64,000 nucleotides of DNA from JAFDVL01 sp963794955. Lineage in GTDB: Bacteria > Acidobacteriota > Blastocatellia > RBC074. The notes under the pieces are model-generated. The model was not told the DNA's origin. It worked only from the letters and a program-made list of their open reading frames with translations, and made no database searches. This document shows, in pieces, positions 1 to 7,358 of the stretch (the first letter of the stretch is position 1; every line of letters begins with the position of its first letter). The position numbers and the translations under genes were made by a program. The stretch is taken from positions 124,001 to 188,000 of the forward strand of contig CAWCGF010000040.1 of assembly GCA_963794955.1 (NCBI GenBank), given 5' to 3'.

Positions 1-62
1 CGAGTCTAAAGGGCTTTTCTAAGGACACATGTGATAAGTGACCAATGACCAGGGACAACTGA

Positions 63-1364
63 CTATGGTACATCCGTTTCTTTGACTTGGCGGGCAATTA
101 GCCACACGACCATTACCGCCAGAAACACATACAGTAGCGTGAAGACCAGCAACGGGATTTGCAGGCCCGGCATTGGCGTCACGGCGTCGGCGGTTTTCAA
201 GACGCCGTAAATGATCCACGGTTGGCGTCCGACTTCCGTGACTGCCCAGCCGGTTTCAATGGCCACGAAGCCGAGCGGGGAAGACGCTACCACCGCCCAT
301 AAAAACGGGCGCGAACCGAGCAGAGAACGCTTGCGCCATCTGCGCCACGCCGCCCACAGCGCCACCAGCATCATCGCCATCCCCGCCGCGACCATCAACT
401 GAAACGACACATGAACAATTGCTACGGGTGGCCATTGATCGCGCGGAAATTCTTCCAATCCTTTTACTGTCGCCTGCGCTTCGTGAAAGGCCAAGAGGCT
501 TAGGCCGTAGGGAATCTCGATGGCGTACCGCGTAGTTTGTGTCGCTTCATCCGGCCAACCACCAATTCGCAGCGGCGCACCTTGCTCAGTTTTGAATTGA
601 CCTTCCATCGCCGCCAGTTTGGTCGGCTGGGTTTTTGCTAACACCTGCGCGATGATGTCCCCGCTTATTGGTTGCAATACTGCGGCGATGCCCCCCATCA
701 GCAACGCAAGTTCCAGCGCGTGACGATGAAATCCGCTGCGCTTGTTGCGCAACAGGAGAAACGCATGAATGCCCGCGACCGCAAACCCGGTAGCTGCATA
801 CGCCGCGAGCAGCATGTGAACCGTTTGCCCGAAGGCCGCTGGGTTCATCATCGCGGCAATGGGATCAATCTCTACCGGCTGGCCATTCTCCAAGCGAAAG
901 CCCGTGGGCGTGTTCATCCAGGCATTAGCAATGATGACGAAAATCGCGGAAGCCGCACCGCTTATAGCGACCATCACGCCCGCAAACAAATGCATGCGGG
1001 GCGAAACACGATCCCAGCCGTACAAATAAATACCAAGAAAAATCGCTTCGGTGAAAAACGCAAAGCCTTCGAGCGAGAACGGCATTCCGATAATCGCGCC
1101 CGCCCATTTCATAAATCCTGGCCAGAGCAGTCCGAGTTCAAAGGAGAGCACTGTGCCCGAGACCGCGCCCACGGCAAACAAAATCGCTGTGCCTTTGGCC
1201 CAACGCTTCGTGAGTTGGAGATAGGAGGCATCGCCGGTGCGTCGCCAACGCCATTCCGCCAGCACCATCAACAGCGGCATCGCAATCCCGGCTGCCGCAA
1301 AGAGGATATGAAAGGCCAGCGACATGGCCATTTGCGCACGTGCAGCTAAAAGATGGTCGATCAT
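63..1364 (-). CDS. cydA: Cytochrome bd-type ubiquinol oxidase subunit I
   Basis: Membrane subunit that oxidises quinol and reduces oxygen at the bd terminal oxidase. The 433-residue protein is hydrophobic throughout. It has the N-terminal haem ligand His19 (in SLAFHILF), the EGFAFFTEAIF segment and the diagnostic GRQPW motif in the C-terminal third. It is shorter than E. coli CydA (about 520 residues), mainly through a short Q-loop, as in cyanide-insensitive or CIO-type oxidases. The ATG at 1364 has no clear Shine-Dalgarno. The subunit II gene would be expected just downstream, beyond position 1, so the pair cannot be verified. Bases 1-62 hold no recognisable gene. Family assignment is secure; the exact subtype is inferred. 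Confidence 0.93.
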   Translation of the reverse strand: MIDHLLAARAQMAMSLAFHILFAAAGIAMPLLMVLAEWRWRRTGDASYLQLTKRWAKGTAILFAVGAVSGTVLSFELGLLWPGFMKWAGAIIGMPFSLEGFAFFTEAIFLGIYLYGWDRVSPRMHLFAGVMVAISGAASAIFVIIANAWMNTPTGFRLENGQPVEIDPIAAMMNPAAFGQTVHMLLAAYAATGFAVAGIHAFLLLRNKRSGFHRHALELALLMGGIAAVLQPISGDIIAQVLAKTQPTKLAAMEGQFKTEQGAPLRIGGWPDEATQTTRYAIEIPYGLSLLAFHEAQATVKGLEEFPRDQWPPVAIVHVSFQLMVAAGMAMMLVALWAAWRRWRKRSLLGSRPFLWAVVASSPLGFVAIETGWAVTEVGRQPWIIYGVLKTADAVTPMPGLQIPLLVFTLLYVFLAVMVVWLIARQVKETDVP

Positions 1365-1385
1365 GCAACAAGCTTATCACGCGGA

Positions 1386-1503
1386 CGGGGAAGTGGGGGA
1401 GAAGGGGAGAAGGGGAGATAGGGAAGAAAATGATGCGCTCCTCGTCTTGACTGTTACTCCCCCACTCCCCATCTCCCCTTCTTGGTTTAATTTTCTTTCC
1501 CCT
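1386..1503. repeat. Low-complexity inverted repeat (G/A-rich arm and C/T-rich arm)
   Basis: The left half is made of GGGGAGAAG-like words and the right half of their complements (CTCCCCATCTCCCC, CTTTCCCC), so the region can fold into one long imperfect hairpin. It lies between the divergent cydA and cytochrome/monooxygenase genes. The same design with the same words recurs at 4263-4410 and, in a related form, at 29371-29457. Confidence 0.7.
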
Positions 1504-1525
1504 GCTTGAGCGGCCTTTTCGCTTG

Positions 1526-1541
1526 CTGACCGGTCGGTCAG
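1526..1541. promoter_or_regulatory. TetR-type operator-like palindrome
   Basis: CTGACCGGTCGGTCAG has perfect 6-bp arms (CTGACC/GGTCAG) around GGTC, the form of many TetR/AcrR-family operators. It sits about 90 bases upstream of the cytochrome/monooxygenase start codon. No TetR gene is in the window, so the regulator is unknown. Confidence 0.45.
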
Positions 1542-1628
1542 TGAATTAGAATGCCGGGGTCGTTTGAAGTCTCCGATGACAAGTTGTAATTCGTCTTTCA
1601 ATTCTTGCTAAGCGAAAAGGAGTGGCTA

Positions 1629-2894
1629 ATGAAAAGAAGCATCCAACGTCTGGGAATCGTTGCTGCCTGTATCCTGCCGGTGTTGTTATTGGCTACCGGA
1701 GCACAAAAGGTGACAGAAAAGAAAGTGACATTCACCAAGGATGTCGCCCCCATTCTGTTCAAAAGCTGTGTCGAGTGTCATCGCCCCGGTGAAATGGCAC
1801 CGATGTCGTTGTTGACCTATCAAGAAGCTCGCCCCTGGGCGCGTTCCATCCGGGAACAAGTCGTCAAACGCGCGATGCCGCCGTGGTCAGCCGACCCGAA
1901 GTATGGACATTGGGCGAATGATCCGCGCCTGTCGCAGCAGGAAATAGACACGATGGTGGCCTGGGTCGAAGCTGGCTCGCCCAAAGGCGAAGACAAAGAC
2001 TTACCGCCGACGCCCAAATTCACCGAAGGCTGGACAATTGGACAGCCAGATGTCGTGCTCCAAATGCAGGAGGAATACACCATTCCTGCCGAAGGCACCG
2101 TGCCGTATCTGTACTTTACGATGCCTACCAACTTCACCGAAGACAAATGGGTGCAGGCCATCGAAATTCGTCCCAGCAATCGCACCGTCGTGCATCACGT
2201 GATTGCGTACACGCAAGACGGGAACAATAAAAATATGAGTGCGGGGACAGAAGGCGAAACGCGCGGCGGTCGTGTGCAATTGACAGGCATTACGCCCAAT
2301 AAACCTGGCTCCGTCTTTGAGCCGGGCGTAGCGAAGCTCATCAAAAAAGGCAGTAACATCGTCTTCCAAATGCACTACACCACGAACGGCAAAGAAGCGA
2401 AGGATCGCACCAAGATTGGTTTAGTGTTTGCCAAGGGGCCTGCGACGAAGGCATTGGAAACTGGCAACGCGATGAATACGCAATTTTCCATTCCGGCTGG
2501 AGCTGAAAATCACGAGGTCAAATCCTCACGTACGTTCACAGAAGATGTGTACGTTAATTCGTTTTCCCCGCACATGCACGTGCGTGGCAAAGCCTTCCGC
2601 TATACGGCCACGTTCCCTGATGGCCACTCCGAGATTTTGTTGAATGTACCGGAATATGACTTTAACTGGCAGCACAGCTATGTGCCAACGAAGCCGATTT
2701 TCCTGCCGAAGGGAACGCGCCTGGATTGCGTCGCCTACTTCGACAATTCCACGAAAAACAAATTTAATCCTGACCCCACCAAAGCGGTGCGTTGGGGCGA
2801 TCAAACGTGGGAAGAGATGATGATCGGTTGGTATACTTATGTGCGTGCCACGCCGTCTGCTGCTTCGACTGCGAAAGCAACTTCGGACGAATAG
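1629..2894 (+). CDS. Secreted cytochrome c / copper type II monooxygenase-like protein
   Basis: A 421-residue exported protein with a signal peptide (about residues 1-25). A single haem c site CVECH (Cys47, Cys50, His51) is followed by an MPPW motif. The C-terminal half resembles the copper type II ascorbate-dependent monooxygenase fold (PHM/DBH class). Candidate copper ligands are His189-His190 (VVHHVIAY), His249 (FQMHY) and the HxH of SPHMHVRG (His314, His316). An electron-transfer haem joined to a copper oxidation domain suggests a periplasmic redox enzyme of unknown substrate. The ATG at 1629 was chosen because AAGGAG lies just upstream; an in-frame TTG at 1605 lacks one. A TetR-like operator lies upstream. 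Confidence 0.8.
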   Translation: MKRSIQRLGIVAACILPVLLLATGAQKVTEKKVTFTKDVAPILFKSCVECHRPGEMAPMSLLTYQEARPWARSIREQVVKRAMPPWSADPKYGHWANDPRLSQQEIDTMVAWVEAGSPKGEDKDLPPTPKFTEGWTIGQPDVVLQMQEEYTIPAEGTVPYLYFTMPTNFTEDKWVQAIEIRPSNRTVVHHVIAYTQDGNNKNMSAGTEGETRGGRVQLTGITPNKPGSVFEPGVAKLIKKGSNIVFQMHYTTNGKEAKDRTKIGLVFAKGPATKALETGNAMNTQFSIPAGAENHEVKSSRTFTEDVYVNSFSPHMHVRGKAFRYTATFPDGHSEILLNVPEYDFNWQHSYVPTKPIFLPKGTRLDCVAYFDNSTKNKFNPDPTKAVRWGDQTWEEMMIGWYTYVRATPSAASTAKATSDE

Positions 2895-2903
2895 AATTAA
2901 GGT

Positions 2904-2964
2904 TTCAGAGTTCACGCTTCAGCGTGCTAGCTGCTCAGCAACACGCTGAAGCGTGAACTCTGAA
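2904..2964. repeat. Intergenic palindrome, word GTTCACGCTTCAGCGTG
   Basis: Two copies of a word that is itself nearly palindromic (CACGCTTCAGCGTG) face each other about a short spacer, with outer flanks TTCAGAG and CTCTGAA. The element fills the gap between two convergent genes and could act as a bidirectional terminator. It belongs to the dispersed palindromic family of this window. Confidence 0.75.
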
Positions 2965-2984
2965 CTGACTCTGAACGCTGGCCC

Positions 2985-4235
2985 TCAGCGCCCGCGATTT
3001 TCCAGCCGATACAGATGCGTGCGTGTGCGCAGGTAAAACGCCTTTCCCACAATGGCCGGAGACGCCAGGAAGCCTTCCTCCAACTTATTTTCCGCGAGCA
3101 TTTCAAACGTGCGGCTGGGCTTGATGACAGTAGTTTTGCCCTCTTCACTGAAGAGCCAAATCTTGCCGTCGGCATAGACAGGCGAAGCGGAATACTCACC
3201 GCCGATGCGTTGTTGCCAGACGATGTTGCCGGTTTTGGCTTCAACGCAACTGGCAATGCCGGTATCGCCGATCATAAAAATTAAATCATCAATCAACAGA
3301 ATTGAAGGCTTGTTCGAGACGCCGCGTTTCACCTTCCACGCAACGTGCGTGTCGGTAATCAACCCGCTGCCGCCTGTACGCACAGCAAACAATTGCCCGG
3401 TCGAAAAACCCGTCGGAAAGAAAATCATGCCATGCCCCAGCACGGGGCGCGTGCTGGCCGAATGTTGCCCGCGTTCTTCGACGCGCCAGAGTTCTTTGCC
3501 CGTGAAAGGATCGTAGGCGTAAGCGGCTTTCGCGCCAAGGCTAATCATCTCCCAGCGCCCGTTCAGTTGGGCGACTTGCGGCGTTGCGAATGCTTTGCGC
3601 ATGTCACCGTCCGCTGCGATCTTGCCGTTGGGCAGGATGTCCTGAAAATCAATTGAGCGTTTGGTTTGCCACACCGTCTTGCCCGTGCGCTTATCAAGCG
3701 CGACGACGAATTGATGATCGCTGCCATCGAAGTGCATCAGCAACAGATTCTGAAATATGACGGGCGAAGAACCTGCGCCGCGAAAGTGATTGCATTCAAA
3801 ATCGCGCCGCTCCCACAGCACCTTGAAGCTTTTCGTGTCAATACAGGCCGTGCCGGGCGAACCAAAGGTAATGTAAACGCGACCGTTTTCAATCACGGGC
3901 GTCGGCGAGGCCGCCGTATTGAACGGATGCACGTATTGCGGCTCGGCAACATCAAACAATTTGATGTCCCGAATGATGCGACCCGTGTCACGATCCAAGC
4001 AGAGCGCCGACAATTGCCGCCCATCTTTGGTCGCCGTCGTCAGCCAGATTTGTTTGCCGAGAATCACGGGCGAAGACCAACCCCGATCATGAATCGCCGT
4101 TTTCCATACGACGTTCTGAGTTTCGCTCCAGGTCAGCGGCAAGTCACGCGCATCAGAATGTCCTGTGCCCTCTGGCCCGCGAAATTGCGGCCATTGATCA
4201 CTGGCAAAACTGCTCAGGCAAAAACATATTAGCAA
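2985..4235 (-). CDS. PQQ-binding-like beta-propeller repeat protein
   Basis: Exported beta-propeller protein. After a hydrophobic leader (ICFCLSSFAS) comes DQWPQFRGPEGTG, a common opening of bacterial pyrrolo-quinoline-quinone-like repeat proteins. Repeated blade strands follow (for example WSSPVILGKQIWLTT, SASPVYADGKIWLFSEEGKT, LASPAIVGKAFYLRT). It probably forms a scaffold or binding domain; there is no evidence that it binds PQQ. The frame stays open upstream to 4466, but that extension is translated from a low-complexity palindromic element (4263-4410). An in-frame TTG at 4235, just after the element, gives a plausible signal peptide but has no clear ribosome site. The true start is uncertain. 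Confidence 0.8.
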   Translation of the reverse strand: MLICFCLSSFASDQWPQFRGPEGTGHSDARDLPLTWSETQNVVWKTAIHDRGWSSPVILGKQIWLTTATKDGRQLSALCLDRDTGRIIRDIKLFDVAEPQYVHPFNTAASPTPVIENGRVYITFGSPGTACIDTKSFKVLWERRDFECNHFRGAGSSPVIFQNLLLMHFDGSDHQFVVALDKRTGKTVWQTKRSIDFQDILPNGKIAADGDMRKAFATPQVAQLNGRWEMISLGAKAAYAYDPFTGKELWRVEERGQHSASTRPVLGHGMIFFPTGFSTGQLFAVRTGGSGLITDTHVAWKVKRGVSNKPSILLIDDLIFMIGDTGIASCVEAKTGNIVWQQRIGGEYSASPVYADGKIWLFSEEGKTTVIKPSRTFEMLAENKLEEGFLASPAIVGKAFYLRTRTHLYRLENRGR

Positions 4236-4262
4236 GGCAGCATGGTTGCTAAGAAAAAGAAG

Positions 4263-4410
4263 TTCACCACGAAACGCACGAAGGGAAAAAAGCAGGAAGG
4301 GGAGCAGGGGAGTGGGGGAATGGAGGAGAAGAGGTCTTTCTCTCCCCATCTCCCCATCTCCCCATCTCCCCATCTCTCTTTCGTGCTCTTCGTTTCTTCG
4401 TGGTTTCATT
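4263..4410. repeat. Low-complexity inverted-repeat element at the 5' end of the propeller gene
   Basis: The arms are CCACGAAACGCACGAAGG at the left and GCTCTTCGTTTCTTCGTGG at the right. They enclose a G/A-rich tract and a C/T-rich tract with three tandem CATCTCCCC units. It can fold into a long hairpin. It lies between the LacI gene and the propeller gene and is read through by the propeller reading frame. Confidence 0.7.
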
Positions 4411-4432
4411 TTCTGCCTGTCTTTCGTTCGGA

Positions 4433-5467
4433 TCATGATACTTTCCTTACTTGGTCGCCCCCACATGACCGCCGCACGATGAGCTGCGGATGAATCACTG
4501 TGGGGGAATAGATTTTGGGTTTAGCCACATTGCGCGGCGGGGCAATGGCTTCAATCAATAACCGCGCTGCCTCCTGGCCCATTTGGGTGACATCCCATCC
4601 GACGGTTGTCAACGGCACGCGGAGCAGATCACCATAATGGATACTGCCTGCGCCGACAATGGCAATATCCTCTGGTACCTTGAGACCTGCTTCAAACAAC
4701 GCATGGATCGCGCCGATGGCTGCCGGGTCATTGCCCGCAAAAATCGCTAGCGGCAGATTTCCCTCGGCGATCCAGTCCCGCATCGCGTGATAGCCCTCAG
4801 TTTCCAGAAACCCGCAGGGGCGCACTAAGGCTTCTTCATACGGAATTTTATGATTAGCCAGCGCCTGCTTATAGCCTTCCAGCCGATCATCCGCCACCCG
4901 CACCTCCGGCCCTTGCAAATGGCCAATCTGGCGATGCCCCAGGCTAATCAAATGTTCTGTTGCTAATAGGCCGACACGCACATTATTGGTGATGACTGCC
5001 GGGCAGGCGATCCGTTCAAAATGCCGATCCAGCAGCACCAGCCGCGCGCCTTCCTGAATCATTTCACGGTATACGCGCACATTGGACGCCGCCACCGCCG
5101 AGGCAATGATGAGGCCATCCGTGCGATGGCGTAAGGCGGCCACTTCCGCCACTTCTTTCGCCGCATTCTCGTCCGTCGTGCAAAGCAGAATCTCATAGCC
5201 CGCCGGGCGCGCGACGGATTCGATGGCTTTGGCAATTTCCGCATAATACGAATGCATCAAATCTGGTACGACCAGCCCTAACAGGTACGAGCGATTCGTG
5301 GCTAAGCCGCGGGCGTAGTGATTCGGGCGGTAATTCATTTGGCGCGCCACGGTCAGGATGCGGTCGCGCGTTTCCGCTTTAATTTTTGGATCGTTATTGA
5401 TGGCGCGCGAGACCGTCATTTTGGAAACGCCCAGCGCCTCAGCAATATCAGCCAGCGTGATTGGCAT
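4433..5467 (-). CDS. LacI-family transcriptional regulator
   Basis: DNA-binding sugar-responsive repressor or activator of 344 residues. The N-terminal helix-turn-helix is ITLADIAEALGVSKMTVSRA, followed by the hinge helix (NYRPNHYARGLATNRS) and a periplasmic-binding-protein-like ligand domain (GLVVPDLMHSYYAEIAKAIE). The ATG at 5467 places the helix-turn-helix at residue 2 as is normal in the family; the frame extends 10 codons further. It is divergent from the sulfatase gene and has a perfect operator-like palindrome in its own promoter, so autoregulation and control of the sulfatase/glycosidase genes are likely. The ligand is unknown. Confidence 0.92.
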   Translation of the reverse strand: MPITLADIAEALGVSKMTVSRAINNDPKIKAETRDRILTVARQMNYRPNHYARGLATNRSYLLGLVVPDLMHSYYAEIAKAIESVARPAGYEILLCTTDENAAKEVAEVAALRHRTDGLIIASAVAASNVRVYREMIQEGARLVLLDRHFERIACPAVITNNVRVGLLATEHLISLGHRQIGHLQGPEVRVADDRLEGYKQALANHKIPYEEALVRPCGFLETEGYHAMRDWIAEGNLPLAIFAGNDPAAIGAIHALFEAGLKVPEDIAIVGAGSIHYGDLLRVPLTTVGWDVTQMGQEAARLLIEAIAPPRNVAKPKIYSPTVIHPQLIVRRSCGGDQVRKVS

Positions 5468-5496
5468 AATTAGGTACTTTCGATTGATTGGTGCCA

Positions 5497-5516
5497 TTGC
5501 TGTGTTTGTACAGCAA
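5497..5516. promoter_or_regulatory. Probable LacI-family operator
   Basis: TTGCTGTGTTTGTACAGCAA has perfect 7-bp arms (TTGCTGT/ACAGCAA) around 6 bases. It lies immediately downstream of the predicted lacI-type promoter, where bound repressor would block transcription. A single TTGCTGT half-site also occurs at 5553-5559 toward the sulfatase gene. Confidence 0.6.
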
Positions 5517-5524
5517 GGTGATTC

Positions 5525-5552
5525 ATTATAAGGATTTCTCGCGGTTTGTTAA
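5525..5552 (-). promoter_or_regulatory. Sigma-70-like promoter of the LacI-family gene
   Basis: On the minus strand TTAACA (5552-5547) and a consensus TATAAT (5530-5525) are separated by 16 bases. The predicted start of transcription falls in the operator at 5497-5516. Confidence 0.55.
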
Positions 5553-5720
5553 TTGCTGTGGTCGCCTCGTCGTCACCGATTGACGATAATTTGAAAGTCG
5601 TGTAGCTTCAGTCCCGCTTCATTATAGAAAGACTACTAACACGTAGGAGTGAATTCATTGTTCCCAACGCAAATGAGAACCCTGAGGGCGCAGGCACGCG
5701 CGCCAAGGAGAACTATTGAG

Positions 5721-7220
5721 ATGAAACAGGTTCTATTTTCCATCGGTTGTTTGTTGTTTTTGCTGACGACCATCGCCGCACAACCACGCCGACCAAACAT
5801 TATTGTTATTTTGGCCGATGATTTGGGCTATGGCGATGTGCGGAGCTTCAACCAAAACTCAAAAATCCCGACGCCGAATTTAGACAAGCTTGCGCGGCAG
5901 GGGCTGCGCTTTACCGATGCCCATTCGCCTTCGTCTGTCTGTACGCCGACGCGGTATGCATTGTTGACGGGGCGCTATCCGTGGCGTTCGCGGTTGAAAG
6001 CGGGCGTGCTGCCGCCATTAGGCTTGCCGCTCATCGAAGCGGGGCGGCTCACGTTGCCCGCCATGCTCAAACAACAAGGCTATGCGACGGCGATTGTGGG
6101 CAAATGGCATTTGGGTTGGGATTGGGCGACGATGGATGGCAAGGCTGCGGCGATTACGCCGAACGGTCTCAGCAATGTGGATTTCACGAAGCCGGTTGCC
6201 AATGGGCCGTTGACGCGCGGCTTCGATTATTTTTATGGCGTAGACCTGCCGAATTTTCCCCCGTATGTATTCATCGAAAATGACCGCACGCTCGGCATTC
6301 CGACGGAAACGATTCCGCCAAACAATCCTGACATCAATCGCAAAGGGCCGATGATGAAGGAGTGGGACCCGGTGAAGATTTTGCCTGCGATTACGGATCG
6401 TGCCGTGCGCTATGTGGAAGAGCGCGCCAAATCGTCGCAGCCGTTTTTCTTGTACTTTGCGTTGACCTCGCCGCATTATCCGGTCGTGCCATCGCCGGAA
6501 TTTGTGGGCAAGAGCCAGGCGGGTGTATACGGCGATTTCGTCGTGCATACCGATGCTGCCGTCGGCGCAGTGCTGGATGCCTTGCAACGCGCGGGCGCGG
6601 ACAAAAATACGCTGGTGATTTTCACGAGCGACAACGGGCCGGAAGTTGCTTCGGAGGTGAAAATCGGGGCGTACGACCGCATGCAAACATCGCAGCATGC
6701 CAGCATGGCGGGTTGGCGCGGCGTGAAGCGAGATAGTTGGGAAGGCGGTCATCGCGTACCGTTCATCGCACGTTGGACGGGCAAAATTCCGGTGGGCAAA
6801 ACCAACAATACATTGATCGGGCATCTGGATTTGATGGCGACGATTGCGGCGCTGACAGGCTTTGCCTTGCCGTCCGAAGCGGCACCGGATAGTTACAATC
6901 AATTGCCCGCGCTCTTGCAAAATAAGGCGACCAACCGCGCAGCATTGGTCTATCACGAACACAATGGGCACCTGGCGTTGCGGCAGGGCGATTGGGTCTT
7001 TGTGGATTCCAGCACGTGCGGCGATGGCAACAAAGAACCGGACTGGTTTCGCCAGGCGCGTGGGTTGCACAATTGTGCCGGGCCGGGCGCGCTCTACAAT
7101 TTGAAAACTGATCCGGCAGAGGCGAAAAATCTGTATGAGGCGCAACCCGACAAAGTGCGCGAGATGAAGTTGCTGCTCGACAAAATTCGCCAGCAAGAAC
7201 GCAGCGTGCCGCTCAAATGA
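5721..7220 (+). CDS. Secreted sulfatase (arylsulfatase-like)
   Basis: Hydrolyses sulfate esters, probably of a polysaccharide, outside the cytoplasm. The 499-residue protein starts with a signal peptide (MKQVLFSIGCLLFLLTTIAA), then the metal-binding NIIVILADDLGYGDV. The sulfatase signature CTPTR has Cys74, which is normally converted to formylglycine; GRYPWR follows. VGKWHLG, FTSDNGPE and GHRVPFIARW supply further conserved active-site segments. The ATG at 5721 follows AAGGAGAAC; the upstream extension to 5649 lacks a signal peptide. It lies opposite a LacI regulator and just before a GH20/GH67-like protein, which suggests sulfated-glycan use. The required formylglycine-generating enzyme is not in the window. 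Confidence 0.93.
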   Translation: MKQVLFSIGCLLFLLTTIAAQPRRPNIIVILADDLGYGDVRSFNQNSKIPTPNLDKLARQGLRFTDAHSPSSVCTPTRYALLTGRYPWRSRLKAGVLPPLGLPLIEAGRLTLPAMLKQQGYATAIVGKWHLGWDWATMDGKAAAITPNGLSNVDFTKPVANGPLTRGFDYFYGVDLPNFPPYVFIENDRTLGIPTETIPPNNPDINRKGPMMKEWDPVKILPAITDRAVRYVEERAKSSQPFFLYFALTSPHYPVVPSPEFVGKSQAGVYGDFVVHTDAAVGAVLDALQRAGADKNTLVIFTSDNGPEVASEVKIGAYDRMQTSQHASMAGWRGVKRDSWEGGHRVPFIARWTGKIPVGKTNNTLIGHLDLMATIAALTGFALPSEAAPDSYNQLPALLQNKATNRAALVYHEHNGHLALRQGDWVFVDSSTCGDGNKEPDWFRQARGLHNCAGPGALYNLKTDPAEAKNLYEAQPDKVREMKLLLDKIRQQERSVPLK

Positions 7221-7312
7221 AAAGTAGAGCAAACTTTCCAGTTTGCTCATGTTTTCCCGCAGCGCTACCTCGTTACGTCCAGAGCAAACTGGAAAGTTTG
7301 CTCGACATTTTA
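7221..7312. repeat. Dispersed palindrome, word GAGCAAACTTTCCAGTTTGC
   Basis: Two inverted copies of a hairpin word (GAGCAAACT, four-base loop, AGTTTGCTC) lie about 40 bases apart, with flanks GTAGAG at the left and CGACATTTT at the right. It begins right after the sulfatase stop codon. The same word family occurs at 17685, 58412 and 60784. Confidence 0.8.
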
Positions 7313-7358
7313 GAACAGGAATCAGGCAAGGCCCCCCCCATACTCATCGGAGATAATC

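Noticed and set aside
672..1349. 225-codon frame antisense to cydA
   Set aside because: cydA is clearly the real gene. The antisense product is Arg/His-rich with no domain.
6018..7250. 410-codon frame antisense to the sulfatase
   Set aside because: It mirrors a strongly conserved coding region. Its Arg/His/Ile-rich composition is typical of antisense frames in this genome.
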